The notes: a model not told the origin generated them from the sequence alone. A stretch of DNA of 64,000 bases from Solirubrobacteraceae bacterium (GCA_029263125.1 JAJCYD010000014.1:1-64000), one strand, 5' to 3'; shown: positions 8,406 to 17,122, counted from the stretch's first letter. Program-made: numbers and translations.

Positions 8406-8565
8406 ACCTTATGCCGATGTCGGCATAAGTGGTTGTACCAGGAGAAAAACGGGGCTCCGGCCCTCGATGTAGATCGTCTTGGTGCTCGCCTTCTGGCTTG
8501 AGCAGGTGCTTTGCATGGTGAATCGGCGGTCGTGAGACGCGCACGGGTCGGCCGTAGGGTCGCTG

Positions 8566-9081
8566 GTGTCGAAGCCCGCAATCCTGGAGGTCGATGGTCC
8601 CGTGCGCGTCACCGCCGCATTCTCGTCGTTGCTGCGCCTGGAAGGCGCGCAGGTCCGCGACGTTCGCTTCGAGCTTGACCGCGTGATCGTGCAGGTTGCG
8701 CTGCGCCGCCGGCGGCTGATCTGCCCGTGCTGCTCGTTCAGCACGCCCCATCGTCATGACATCCGCCCGGTCGATTCCGACTGGCGTCATCTCGATCTCG
8801 GGATCTGGCGTGTGGAGGCCGCGCGCGGCTGCGCAGGCTGGTGTGCCCCGAGCACGGCGTCAGAACCGAAGCGGTGCCCTTCGCGCGCTGGGACGCGGAC
8901 TTCACCCGCGATTTCGAGGCGCTCGCGGCGTGGCTGGCGACGCGAACCGACAAGACGACGATCACCCGGATGCTGCGCATCCACTGGCGCACCGTCGGGC
9001 GCATCATCGCCCGGGTCTGCGCCGACGAGCTTGATCCCGACCGCCTCGACGGGCTCGTCGAGATTGGCATCGACCGGAGCC
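8566..9081 (+). pseudogene. ISL3-family transposase, frameshifted and cut by IS3
   Basis: Opens at a GTG with the N-terminal ISL3 zinc-finger region (LRRRRLICPCCSFSTPHRHD). Near 8825-8830 the frame shifts into LRRLVCPEHGVRTEAVPFAR, which continues with WLATRTDKTTITRMLRIHWR until about 9075, where IS3 end sequence begins in the middle of the IGCDE-like catalytic motif. The C-terminal half is not found beyond the IS3 copy. The gene was therefore interrupted by IS3, with loss of its distal part. Confidence 0.8.
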
Positions 9082-9114
9082 TGTCAAGCCGAATGAGACG
9101 GTGTCGTCGAGAAA

Positions 9115-10125
9115 TTAGTGTGCAGCGGCCTGCGTGTCGTTGGGCTTGTTGATCCAGGCGGCGGTCGGTAGCGCGGGTGGTCGCGGCGGGTGGCGGACGA
9201 AGCGTTCGGGGGTCGCGGTGTAGGCGGCGTCCAGGACGCGGGCGCGGTCGGCGTGTCGTGCTTCGGCGCGTCCGTGGTGGACGGTCGCCGGGGTCATCAG
9301 GCCGATCCCCGAGTGGCGGTGATCGTGGTGATACCAAGCGAAGAAGTCGCGGCAGAACGCGCGGGCGTGCTCGATCGAGTCAAAGCGGGCAGGGAACGCG
9401 GGCCGGTACTTCAACGTCTTGAACTGCGCTTCGGAGTACGGGTTGTCGGTGCTGGTGTACGGGCGGTTATGCGACTTCAGGACGCCGAGGTCGGCCAGCA
9501 AGAACGCCACCGGCTTAGACGTCATCGCCGAGCCGCGGTCGGCATGCACCGTCAGCTGGTCACGGGCGATCTGCTGTTGCTGGCAGGCCTGGGCGATGAG
9601 CGCCTTGGCAAGCTGCGCGTTCTCGCGATGCTGCACCGTCCAGGCGACGGCGTAGCGGCTGTAGACGTCGAGGATCACGTAGAGGTAGAAGTGCGTCCAC
9701 TTCGCCGGGCCCTTGAGCTTTGAGATGTCCCATGACCAGACCTCGTTGGGGCGCTCGGCGAGCAGTTCGGGCGCTGCGTAGGGCGGGTGTTGCAGCTGCG
9801 CGCGCCGCTCGCGCACACCGCCGTGCTGCGCGGCGAGCAGCCGGTACATCGTGCGCTCAGACGCCAGGTAGCGGCCTTCATCTAGCAGCGTCGCCCACAC
9901 CTGAGCGGGTGCGCTGTCGACGAATCGCTCGCTGTGCAGTTCGGCCAGGACCGCCTCGCGCTCGGGTTGTGAGAGCGCCCGCGGCGATGGCGCCCGGGGC
10001 CGCGCCGGTCGCGGCACCGGTGGCCGCCGGCGGCGGTAGATCGTCGCCGGCGCCGCGCCCAGCGCACGACAGGCCGGCCTGGTGCCGATGATCGTCGTGA
10101 GGTCTTGCACGGTCTGCTCGATCAT
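9115..10125 (-). CDS. IS3 transposase orfB (DDE integrase)
   Basis: 336 aa. An HTH_21-like region (residues ~55-110) is followed by an rve integrase core with the DDE triad in SWDISKLKG, VHADRGSAM and SEAQFKTLKYRP, and the C-terminal FFAWYHHDHRHSGIGLMTP motif. Its ATG overlaps the orfA stop as ATGA rather than in the -1 frameshift arrangement common in IS3 elements. As read, the gene is intact and full length. Confidence 0.92.
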   Translation of the reverse strand: MIEQTVQDLTTIIGTRPACRALGAAPATIYRRRRPPVPRPARPRAPSPRALSQPEREAVLAELHSERFVDSAPAQVWATLLDEGRYLASERTMYRLLAAQHGGVRERRAQLQHPPYAAPELLAERPNEVWSWDISKLKGPAKWTHFYLYVILDVYSRYAVAWTVQHRENAQLAKALIAQACQQQQIARDQLTVHADRGSAMTSKPVAFLLADLGVLKSHNRPYTSTDNPYSEAQFKTLKYRPAFPARFDSIEHARAFCRDFFAWYHHDHRHSGIGLMTPATVHHGRAEARHADRARVLDAAYTATPERFVRHPPRPPALPTAAWINKPNDTQAAAH

Positions 10126-10604
10126 CGTTCGGTGCTCCCCTGCGCGCCCCTGGGCTCGAGCAACTCGCCCAGCAGCGCCGAGACGTTTCCCTGCACCTCG
10201 ATCACCTTGCGCGCCTTCTGCAGTTCCGCCTCGGCGCGCTCGGCACGCCGGCGCAGCACCGCCATCTGCGCGTCGCGCGGATCGGCCTTCGGACGGCCTC
10301 GTGGACGCTCAAGCGCCTGCAGCGCACCGCTGTCGCGAGCACGACGCCACTCCGTCAACAGCGACGAGTACAGCCCCTCGCGACGCAGCAACTCCCCGAT
10401 CTCGCCCGGCTTGGAGCACCCATCGGCCTGCTGCAGGATCTGCAGCTTGTACTCCGCGCTGAAGCGCCGTCGCCGCGGCCGCTCGATCAGCTCAGGATCG
10501 GGCACCCCCTCAGCGACGGCCTGCGCGCGATCGATTCCCTGCAGCTCGCCTTCGGCTCGCTCCAGCGAACCGATCGCGACCCCATTGCTCGTGTTCTCCG
10601 GCAT
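10122..10604 (-). CDS. IS3 transposase orfA (HTH protein)
   Basis: 160 aa. The helix-turn-helix lies in FSAEYKLQILQQADGCSKPG and GELLRREGLYSSLLTEWRRA, followed by a leucine-zipper-like coiled coil (AQMAVLRRRAERAEAELQKA). It binds element ends as partner of orfB. The N-terminal ~40 residues ahead of the HTH are longer than usual. A later start is possible. Confidence 0.9.
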   Translation of the reverse strand: MPENTSNGVAIGSLERAEGELQGIDRAQAVAEGVPDPELIERPRRRRFSAEYKLQILQQADGCSKPGEIGELLRREGLYSSLLTEWRRARDSGALQALERPRGRPKADPRDAQMAVLRRRAERAEAELQKARKVIEVQGNVSALLGELLEPRGAQGSTER

Positions 10605-10921
10605 CCCAACGAACTCCCGTTCTCGCCCTCAAACACAGTAGAAACGTCCCGCAGACCGTCTCACACGAGCTTGGCAGAGAGGGCCGTCCTGCGGCGATGG
10701 CGCGATCATCAGCGGCGTGTCGTGATCGGCCACGACTTGAGCGGCAGGTAGCTGGGAATGGCAGTCGTCGCACTACCCGCCTTAGCGACCGCTGCGCGAC
10801 GGTTCTTACAGCGCCTGAGGATCGTTCTGATGGCCGGTAAGGATGTGCGGGCCACGGGCGCTAACGGGACAACAGGCCGATCGCCACAGCGCACGGCGCG
10901 ACACGACACGAGAGGTAAGCC

Positions 10922-11386
10922 ATGGCCGTCATGACTCCGCAGAGGCGCGTTTCCACAAACTCGTCACCCACCGTCGAGACCGCGCGAACAGACTGGTCAG
11001 ACCCGCGCTACCAGGCGTTCGCTCTCATGCGACTGGCGTTCACGGTTGCGCCGATCGCGTTTGGCATCGACAAGTTCTTCAACGTGATGGTCCACTGGCC
11101 CAACTACCTGGCCCCGTGGGTCAACGACATCATGCCCGGCAGCGGGCAGGAGTTCATGTACGTCGTCGGCGCAATCGAGATCCTCGCCGGTGTCATCGTC
11201 GCGATCAAGCCGCGCTACGGCGGGTACGTCGTCGCGGCATGGCTCGGCGGCATCGTGATCACCCTGCTGACCTACTCGGGCTTCTATGACATCGCGCTGC
11301 GCGACTTCGGTCTCATGCTCGCCGCGTTGACCCTCGCACGACTCGCAGCGGTGTATGACCCGCCGCTGCGCCTCGGCCGGCGCTGA
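10922..11386 (+). CDS. DoxX-like integral membrane protein
   Basis: 154 aa, with GAGAGGTAAGCC before the ATG. A hydrophilic N-terminus of ~28 residues precedes four hydrophobic segments: AFALMRLAFTVAPIAFGIDK, EFMYVVGAIEILAGVIVAIK, YVVAAWLGGIVITLLTYSGF and FGLMLAALTLARLAAVY. The first helix and the fixed IDKF motif suit the DoxX/SURF4-like group, whose members are linked to thiol/oxidant stress. The gene stands alone on the plus strand, converging on the transaldolase operon. The role is inferred from family and context. Confidence 0.7.
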   Translation: MAVMTPQRRVSTNSSPTVETARTDWSDPRYQAFALMRLAFTVAPIAFGIDKFFNVMVHWPNYLAPWVNDIMPGSGQEFMYVVGAIEILAGVIVAIKPRYGGYVVAAWLGGIVITLLTYSGFYDIALRDFGLMLAALTLARLAAVYDPPLRLGRR

Positions 11387-11404
11387 GCACGAACCCCGGC
11401 GGCC

Positions 11405-11426
11405 GGGCGAGGCTGGCTCCTCGCCC
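11405..11426. terminator. Hairpin between convergent genes (1)
   Basis: GGGCGAGG and CCTCGCCC form a perfect 8-bp stem with a 6-nt loop, 19 nt after the DoxX-like stop. It can serve transcription from either side. Confidence 0.5.
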
Positions 11427-11433
11427 CACCTGC

Positions 11434-11461
11434 GCGGTCAGACACCCCCCCGTCTGGCCGC
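11434..11461. terminator. Hairpin between convergent genes (2)
   Basis: GCGGTCAGAC pairs with GTCTGGCCGC (one G-U type mismatch) around a C-rich loop; the stem can extend by two further pairs. With the hairpin just upstream it makes a double terminator between the DoxX-like gene and the transaldolase. Confidence 0.5.
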
Positions 11462-11533
11462 GCGGGCGCGCCGCGGCCGCGTCGTCTAGATCAGCCCACA
11501 ACGCGTTCGCCGGTGGCGTTGCTGATCTCGACC

Positions 11534-12655
11534 TCACCGGCCGTCGTCGTTCCGGATGGCGTGGTCATCGAATCCGGACGTCGTCTCGATGCAGGCCAGC
11601 AACTCGTGGTAGGAGTCACAGAAGGCGTGCACGCCGTCGCGCTCGAGCTCGGCGGTGAGGGCGCCGAGGTCGACCCCTGCCTCCGCCGTCAGGCGCAGGA
11701 TCTCCTCGGACTCGGCGGCGTCGACGTCGAGCGGATCGCCGACGTGTCCGTGGTCGGCGAACGCGCGCAGCGTCCGCTCGGGCATCGTGTTGATGACGTC
11801 TGAGGCGATCAGCCGCTCGACGTAGAGCACGTCGGAGTAGGCGGGGTCCTTGGTCGCGGTGCTCGCCCACAGGGGTCGCTGCGGCCGGGCGCCGGCGCGC
11901 GCCAGTGCGCGCCACTGTTCGCCGGCGAAGCGCCGGCGGCAGCGCGCGTAGGCGCGGTGGGCGTTGGCGACAGCGACGCGGCCGCGCAGCGGCGAGTCCG
12001 CGGGGAGCAGCGCGTCGGCCTTGGTGTCCAGGCGCGAGACGAAGAACGACGCGACGGAGGCGATCGACGCGACGGGCTGCCCGGCTGTCACTCGCCGTTT
12101 GAGTCCCGTGATGTAGGCGTCGATCACCTGCTCGTAGCGGTCGACGGAGAACAGCAGGGTGACGTTGACGTTGACGCCGCGGGCGGTGAGCTCCTCGATC
12201 GCGGGGATCCCGCTCGCGGTGGCGGGGACCTTGATCATCGTGTTGGGTCGCGCGAGGCGCTGCCACAGCTCGACGGCCTGATCGATCGTGGCGTCGGTGT
12301 CGTCGGCGAGGTCGGGGGTGCATTCGAAGGACACGAACCCGTCGCGGCCGTCGCTTGCGTCATAGGCCGGGCGCAACAGGTCGGCGGCCAGGCGCACGTC
12401 GTCGAGCGCGAGCTCGAAGAACAGCTCGCGCGGATCGCTCACACCGCCGGCGACGGCCGTGCGCAACTGGCTCTCGTAATGGTCTGAGCCGGTGATCGCC
12501 GTGGCGAAGATCGTCGGATTCGACGTCGCGCCGGTCACGGCGGACTCCGCGATCAGCTCAGCGAACGCGCCGCTGTCCAGGAGCTCGCGTGAGAGCGTGT
12601 CAAGCCAGATCGACACGCCGGCGTCGTGCAGGCGCTGCAGACGGTTGATGGTCAT
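11534..12655 (-). CDS. tal: Transaldolase
   Basis: 373 aa, the length of the long actinobacterial transaldolases. It starts with INRLQRLHDAGVSIWLDTLS, and has GATSNPTIFATAI, the Schiff-base lysine in NTMIKVPATASGIPAIEEL, NVNVTLLFS and SVASFFVSRLD. The enzyme moves dihydroxyacetone units between sugar phosphates in the non-oxidative pentose phosphate pathway. Its ATG overlaps the stop of the upstream FAD oxidoreductase by 4 bp, so the two form an operon. That suggests coupling of carbon flux and NADPH supply to redox stress, an inference from context. Confidence 0.93.
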   Translation of the reverse strand: MTINRLQRLHDAGVSIWLDTLSRELLDSGAFAELIAESAVTGATSNPTIFATAITGSDHYESQLRTAVAGGVSDPRELFFELALDDVRLAADLLRPAYDASDGRDGFVSFECTPDLADDTDATIDQAVELWQRLARPNTMIKVPATASGIPAIEELTARGVNVNVTLLFSVDRYEQVIDAYITGLKRRVTAGQPVASIASVASFFVSRLDTKADALLPADSPLRGRVAVANAHRAYARCRRRFAGEQWRALARAGARPQRPLWASTATKDPAYSDVLYVERLIASDVINTMPERTLRAFADHGHVGDPLDVDAAESEEILRLTAEAGVDLGALTAELERDGVHAFCDSYHELLACIETTSGFDDHAIRNDDGR

Positions 12656-13893
12656 GGCGTTCCTCGGTTGACCGCGGCGAGATCCTCGAGTGCGACGTCG
12701 GGGTCGGCGAGCTGGTGGTCCTCGACGGGTACGCGGTCGCGGATGAGGTTGCGGATCGGGTCGGTGACGTCCCAGACGTTGACGTTCATGCCCGCCACGA
12801 CGCGGTCCTCGCGCATCCAGAAAGCGATGAACTCGCGGCCGGCGGGGTCGCCGCGGAAGACGACGCGGTCCCAGGTGCGAGCGAACCCCGAGTACTCCAT
12901 GCCGACCTCGTACTGGTCAGAGAAGAAGTACGGCAGGCGATCGAACGTCTCGCCGCGGCCGAGCATGTTGCGGGCGGCAGCCGGGCCCTGGTGCAGGGCG
13001 TTTGCCCAGTGCTCGACGCGGATCGGCTCGCCGTAGAACGGATGGGCGGCGTTGGCGACATCACCGGCGGCGAACACGGCCGGATCGCTGGTCTGCAGGC
13101 ACTCGTCGACGACGATGCCGTTGTCGACCGTCAGACCGGCCAGGGCCGCGAGCTCGGTCCGCGGCTCCACGCCGACGCCGACGACAACGAAGTCGCAGAC
13201 CAGCGCGCGCCCGTCGCTGGTGCGCACGCGCTGCACCGACGTGTCTCCTTCGAATGCCTGAACGCCGGTTTTCAGCAGGAGCTTGGTCTCGTGGTCGGCG
13301 TGGATGTCGCGATAGATCGCGCCGACCTCGGCGCCCAGCACCCGCTCCAGCGGGACCGCCGCCGGCTCGATGACCGTGACCTCCAAGCCGCGCTGGCGGG
13401 CGGACGCCGCGACCTCCGAGCCGATCCAGCCGGCCCCGACGACGACGACGCTGCCGCCGTGATCGAGGCGTGCATGGAGCGCGTCTGCGTCCTGCACGCT
13501 GCGCAGATACAGGACGCCGTCGAGGTCGCTGCCGGGGATCGTCAGGTGTCGCGGCCGCGCGCCGGTGGCGAGCAGCAGCCGGTCGTAGCGCAGGCGCTCG
13601 CCGCCGTCGAGTGTGAGCTCCCTCGCCGTCGTGTTCAGATCCCGTGCCCGGTGGCCGAGGCGCAGCTCGATGTCATGCTCGTCGTAGAAGCGCTCGGGAT
13701 GCACGTAGATCTTCTCGCGCTCGCTCTCACCGCGTACGTAGTCCTTGGACAGCGGGGGGCGCTCGTAGGGGCGCTCGTCCTCGTCGCCGATCACTACGAG
13801 CCGCCCGTCAAAGCCTTCCTCGCGGAGGGTCTCGGCTGCCTTCGCGCCGGCGAGGCTGGCGCCAACGATCACGAACGTCTGGTCAGGGGGCAT
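12652..13893 (-). CDS. FAD/NAD(P)-dependent (ferredoxin-reductase-like) oxidoreductase
   Basis: 413 aa. An N-terminal FAD site (FVIVGASLAGAKAAETLRE), the ERPPLSKDYV motif typical of rubredoxin/ferredoxin reductases, a second nucleotide fold (VVVVGAGWIGSEVAA) and the FAD-closing VFAAGDVANA, with a C-terminal reductase-like domain from ~320. The enzyme would pass electrons from NAD(P)H to a small iron-sulfur protein; no partner ferredoxin is visible nearby. It is the first gene of the operon with transaldolase. A small perfect hairpin (GGCCGC-GACA-GCGGCC, 13923-13938) lies in its leader. Confidence 0.88.
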   Translation of the reverse strand: MPPDQTFVIVGASLAGAKAAETLREEGFDGRLVVIGDEDERPYERPPLSKDYVRGESEREKIYVHPERFYDEHDIELRLGHRARDLNTTARELTLDGGERLRYDRLLLATGARPRHLTIPGSDLDGVLYLRSVQDADALHARLDHGGSVVVVGAGWIGSEVAASARQRGLEVTVIEPAAVPLERVLGAEVGAIYRDIHADHETKLLLKTGVQAFEGDTSVQRVRTSDGRALVCDFVVVGVGVEPRTELAALAGLTVDNGIVVDECLQTSDPAVFAAGDVANAAHPFYGEPIRVEHWANALHQGPAAARNMLGRGETFDRLPYFFSDQYEVGMEYSGFARTWDRVVFRGDPAGREFIAFWMREDRVVAGMNVNVWDVTDPIRNLIRDRVPVEDHQLADPDVALEDLAAVNRGTP

Positions 13894-14059
13894 GCGATGT
13901 CCTTTGTCGTCAGTCTTGGTGGGGCCGCGACAGCGGCCGGCGGCGCCACCTCTGAGGAGTTGGCGACGCTCGCTCGCGATCTCTTACGGCTGCGGCTGAC
14001 GGGTGCTCTCGCTCTCGTGCGCGTCGCGCCCGGCTGCGGGTCCGCGGTGGCGCGCGTGT

Positions 14060-14407
14060 TCAACCGCCGCGCCGCCGGTGGGCATGGGCGGCCGTGCCCA
14101 TGGACGGTGTCGAGTGGTCGTGAGCGCGGCCGGCCCAGATCTCTTCGGCCACCGACACGGTCTCCATCAACTCCCGTTCGCACGCGCCGGCGCGCAACGC
14201 GATCCTGGTCTGGGATTGGATGCAGTGCTGGCATTGCATGACGTGGGCGGCTGCCACAGAGATGAGCTGCCTGGTCTTGTCGTCCAGTGCGCCCTCGGCG
14301 ACCACCGGCCGGCCGAGCCGCTGAACGGCGTCATCGATACCGGGAGTCATCTGTCTGCGCCGCGGCGTGATCTCGGCGGGGGTAGGGGGGTATGCGGTCG
14401 TGGGCAT
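14060..14407 (-). CDS. Carboxymuconolactone decarboxylase/AhpD-like protein
   Basis: 115 aa from the ATG at 14407, which AAGGAG precedes by 9 nt. The core is DDKTRQLISVAAAHVMQCQHCIQSQTRIALRAG: a CxxC pair followed by a helix, as in AhpD-type peroxidase partners, then ERELMETVSVAEEIWAG. The tail is His-rich (HAHRRR). It probably acts in thiol-based peroxide reduction rather than aromatic catabolism, given the redox genes around it. Confidence 0.85.
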   Translation of the reverse strand: MPTTAYPPTPAEITPRRRQMTPGIDDAVQRLGRPVVAEGALDDKTRQLISVAAAHVMQCQHCIQSQTRIALRAGACERELMETVSVAEEIWAGRAHDHSTPSMGTAAHAHRRRGG

Positions 14408-14573
14408 GATGTGGTGCTCCTTGTGACGCCGGGCTCTCGCTCTTGCGCGGGGCACGTGCGTCGATTGCATCGCATGGTGGATGTGGGGTGTCTGTCTGGA
14501 CCACCGTTCCTCGTTCGGGGCTCAGTTGCGCGAACTGAACCGGTGATGCTGAGCCACATGAACGCTCGTAGCC

Positions 14574-14591
14574 ATGGGTATCGGACCCCAT
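14574..14591 (-). promoter_or_regulatory. 18-bp box shared with the 16965 site
   Basis: Read on the minus strand, ATGGGGTCCGATACCCAT agrees at 15 of 18 positions with ATGGGGTCCGTAGCCCAT at 16965-16982. It has partial dyad symmetry (ATGGG...CCCAT) and lies about 170 bp upstream of the AhpD-like gene. It may be a binding site for the response regulator encoded nearby. Confidence 0.45.
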
Positions 14592-14696
14592 CTTCGAACG
14601 CTGTTGACCTCTGTGCGGCCGAAGCCCACCGCATCGCACAGATCGTCAAGGACCCCGAGCACGATGGTCGCCGCGTGATGGCGCTCGGCGGCGTCG

Positions 14697-15560
14697 TCAG
14701 ATCCGTCGTAGCGGAGCAGCAGCGGCCCGTCGGTCGCGGGCCGTGTGCCCTTGCGTGTCGACCGAGTAGGTCGTCACCGGCAGGTCGTAATGCTGCTCGA
14801 TGTGCGCGACGAGCTTGCGCTCCTGCCAGTTGGCGTGCGCCGGGCTGCGCAGCGCAAGCAGGATGTGATCGGGCTCGCAACGCGCGATCGCGTCCGCGAT
14901 GACGGTCGTGACGCTGCCGCGCCGGGTCGCTCCGCTGACGTGAGCGCCGATGGCCTGCATGTGGTCGAGGACGGTGTCGAGGCGCTCGTCGGCGACATGG
15001 CGACAGCGATCGATGTCATCGGCAAGCCATGCGAGTCGACCGGGCAGCGTCGGGGTGACCACGTAGACGGCGGCGGCACTGTCGATGATCGCGCGCACCG
15101 ATGCAGGCAGCTCGTCGACGTCGGCGACCGCGGCATCGGCGACGAACAGCAGCCGCCCGATGCCCGTGCCGCTGTCCGTCCGCTCGGGGTCGGAGACCAG
15201 CATGTGGTCGGCGGCCTGCATGACGTCCGGCGACGGGAACGGAACATCCGAGATGAGCTCGGGGGTCTCGGGTGCGCGTGGATGGCGTCCGGCAGGGCGA
15301 CGCGGCTGAGGCTGCTCGGATTGATTGAGTTGCATGCCGATGATGAACATGACGATCAGCGTGGCGGCTGCCATCACCCCGATAGCGAAGAACAGCGCCC
15401 AGAGGCTGTGCGTGACCGCGAGCAGGCAGACGGCTGCGACGACGGCCGCCAGTGCGACGAGCGCGGTGATGAGCATGTCGGGCGGTTCCTTCGACGAGCC
15501 CGCGTCCGGCGTGCCGACCGGGGGCGGTGGAGGGTCGCGGTGCATGTCGTGCGCGGCCAT
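14697..15560 (-). CDS. Two-TM protein with Usp-like cytoplasmic domain
   Basis: 287 aa. Two adjacent membrane helices (about residues 29-50 and 53-75: LITALVALAAVVAAVCLLAV, LFFAIGVMAAATLIVMFIIG) precede a soluble region. That region resembles the Rossmann-like Usp fold (RLLFVADAAVADVDELPASV, CEPDHILLALRSPAHANWQE, LPVTTYSVDT), but without the GxxG-x9-GS ATP motif. Start overlaps the stop of the upstream oxidoreductase as TGATG, so they are translationally coupled. A start at the second Met (residue 29, preceded by AAGGA) is possible. Function unknown. Confidence 0.7.
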   Translation of the reverse strand: MAAHDMHRDPPPPPVGTPDAGSSKEPPDMLITALVALAAVVAAVCLLAVTHSLWALFFAIGVMAAATLIVMFIIGMQLNQSEQPQPRRPAGRHPRAPETPELISDVPFPSPDVMQAADHMLVSDPERTDSGTGIGRLLFVADAAVADVDELPASVRAIIDSAAAVYVVTPTLPGRLAWLADDIDRCRHVADERLDTVLDHMQAIGAHVSGATRRGSVTTVIADAIARCEPDHILLALRSPAHANWQERKLVAHIEQHYDLPVTTYSVDTQGHTARDRRAAAAPLRRI

Positions 15561-16930
15561 CAGCGTGCCGATCGCGCAGAGAGTTGGTCGACCGTGCGGC
15601 GTCGATGTGACTCGGCGTGCTTCGGCCGGCCGCCGCCGGCATGCTCACGTTGCGCCATGACCGTTGCGCCGTTGGCGACGGCGTTGCTGAGGTAGGGCGC
15701 CAGGTAGCGGGCGCAGAGCTTGTTCGGCGGCGACCACAGCGCGGTTTCGGAAATGATGCAATCCTCGGAAGCGTCGCTGATGTCGGCTTGCAGGTAGCGC
15801 GGCGGGCCGCCGGTCAGCAAGACCGTGCGTAGCACGGGCGCAAAGGGCTTCGGATCGATAGCGACGCCGACCGACAGGGCGATGGTCTCGGCGACTGCGT
15901 CGGCCTGCTGGGCGGCCAGGCCACCCTGCTTGACCGCGTACGCGGTCGCGTCGCCTGCGGCGAACACGTCCCGGACGCCGGCAACGCGCCCGTGAGCGTC
16001 GGTATCGATGAACCCGTCGCCTCCGCAGGGGATGCCGCGCAGACGTGGGCCTAGCAGCCGAGGCTGGGTCACGACGCAGTCAACGGAGCTCCCGCCGCCA
16101 GGGACGATGTCCAGCCAGCCGTGGCCACGTGGGACTCCGTAGCTGCCCGTGTGCAGCGTGATCGCGCGGTCGTCCATCAATTGCCTGATCGCGTCGCTGA
16201 CGGTCGTGCCGAAGATCGCGAGTGGCTGCGGTTCGGGAGTCACCAAGCTCAGCTGCACGTCGGACAGGTCGCGAGCGGCGCAGTCGGCTGCCGTCAGCAG
16301 CGCCAGGTCGTAGAGGAGCGATGGCCAGGTCGCTCCGGCCGGCCTGACGAACGCGACGCGCTTGACCTGCGCTCTGCGAAGTTGATGCAGGAGCACGGGA
16401 TAGCCGTTGAGGCGGCCGTCGCGGCCGTCTCCGACGGTCAGCACTCCGGGTGCGTGCCATGGGTGTGCGGGCCGGGCGCCGACGGCGAGCACGAGCCGGT
16501 CGTAGCCGAGCCGATCACCATCGCTGGTGACCACACGATGCTGGGCGTGCTCGACGCGATCCAGCGTCGCCGGCATCCAGCGTGCCCCGAGGTCGCGTGC
16601 GACGTCCTGTAGGCGCAGGCCCCGCACACGGGGCGCATCGAAGGGGCGGCTGGCGGACATCGAGCGATTGACGAACGTCAGCTCGGGCGCCAGCAACGTG
16701 ACGTCGACGCGATCGTCGGCGAGCGCCCGCAGCGCGAGGAGCGTCTCAAGTCCCGCCACGCCAGCGCCGGCGATCAGCACGCGCGGACGCGGTGCGCGCC
16801 GGCCGTTACTCGGGGCGGGTGCTTCCCGGTCCGGCGCACGCGACGGTGCGTCGCACCCGCCCTCGTTGACCCAGCGCTCGACGGCGAACCTCGCCTGCGT
16901 CTCATCGGATCGGGGCTTGCTGGTGACCAT
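15560..16930 (-). CDS. FAD-dependent pyridine nucleotide-disulfide/NDH-2-like oxidoreductase
   Basis: 456 aa. RVLIAGAGVAGLETLLALRA is the FAD-binding fold, after a ~50-residue hydrophilic extension; RLGYDRLVLAVGARPAHPW and DVFAAGDATAYAVKQGGLAA complete the FAD site. The layout resembles type II NADH dehydrogenases and sulfide:quinone reductases, and the VKQGGLAAQQAD stretch is characteristic of that group. No conserved redox Cys pair is obvious, so NADH or another donor is more likely than sulfide. Start chosen at the ATG at 16930; longer readings exist. It lies divergent from the histidine kinase, with the 18-bp box 35 bp upstream. Confidence 0.8.
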   Translation of the reverse strand: MVTSKPRSDETQARFAVERWVNEGGCDAPSRAPDREAPAPSNGRRAPRPRVLIAGAGVAGLETLLALRALADDRVDVTLLAPELTFVNRSMSASRPFDAPRVRGLRLQDVARDLGARWMPATLDRVEHAQHRVVTSDGDRLGYDRLVLAVGARPAHPWHAPGVLTVGDGRDGRLNGYPVLLHQLRRAQVKRVAFVRPAGATWPSLLYDLALLTAADCAARDLSDVQLSLVTPEPQPLAIFGTTVSDAIRQLMDDRAITLHTGSYGVPRGHGWLDIVPGGGSSVDCVVTQPRLLGPRLRGIPCGGDGFIDTDAHGRVAGVRDVFAAGDATAYAVKQGGLAAQQADAVAETIALSVGVAIDPKPFAPVLRTVLLTGGPPRYLQADISDASEDCIISETALWSPPNKLCARYLAPYLSNAVANGATVMAQREHAGGGRPKHAESHRRRTVDQLSARSAR

Positions 16931-16964
16931 GCAGTCAGCATGGTCCGCCGCCGCGGCGATCCCC

Positions 16965-16982
16965 ATGGGGTCCGTAGCCCAT
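16965..16982 (+). promoter_or_regulatory. 18-bp box upstream of NDH-2-like gene
   Basis: ATGGGGTCCGTAGCCCAT, matching 14574-14591 (opposite strand) at 15 of 18 bases. It lies in the divergent region between the oxidoreductase and the sensor kinase, in a promoter-proximal position for the former. Confidence 0.5.
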
Positions 16983-17122
16983 TCATCGCCCAGCTGGAAC
17001 CTCCTCATCACCCCAAGCGGCTCGCCCACCCTCTTCGTCGTGTGCGCGGACTCGTGGCACTCGGCCGGCTGGACGGCGTGTCTGCGGTGCGAGGGTCGGC
17101 CAAAGGGCCGCTGCCGAGTGTC

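Larger units (their letters stand above)
5051..8429 (-). mobile_element. RIT element (three tyrosine recombinases)
   Basis: A 3.38-kb unit with three overlapping tyrosine-recombinase genes in one orientation (ritA-ritB-ritC, each junction an ATGA overlap), enclosed by 86-bp inverted repeats and flanked by TGGTT. This is the architecture of 'recombinase in trio' elements. The left end abuts orfB of an IS3 remnant. The right flank (8430-8455) reads APFFSWYN on the minus strand, which would continue into QHHRHSGIGLM of the left flank, as in the FFAWYHHDHRHSG stretch of the intact IS3. The element therefore probably inserted inside an IS3 transposase gene. Confidence 0.88.
9082..10676 (-). mobile_element. 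Complete IS3-family element
   Basis: About 1.6 kb, with ends TGTCAAG and CTTGGCA and further imperfect matching inside (GAGACGGTGT versus GAGACGGTCT on the opposite strand). This is the TG...CA pattern of the IS3 family. It carries two overlapping minus-strand genes. No clear target duplication was found. The GGAGCC preceding TGTCAAG is also present at the 4.8-kb remnant, so the true left edge may lie up to 6 bp further out. Confidence 0.85.

Noticed and set aside
12715-14241. 508-codon open frame on the plus strand
   Set aside because: Antisense to the oxidoreductase gene; highly Arg/Asp/Val-rich composition of a GC-driven shadow frame.
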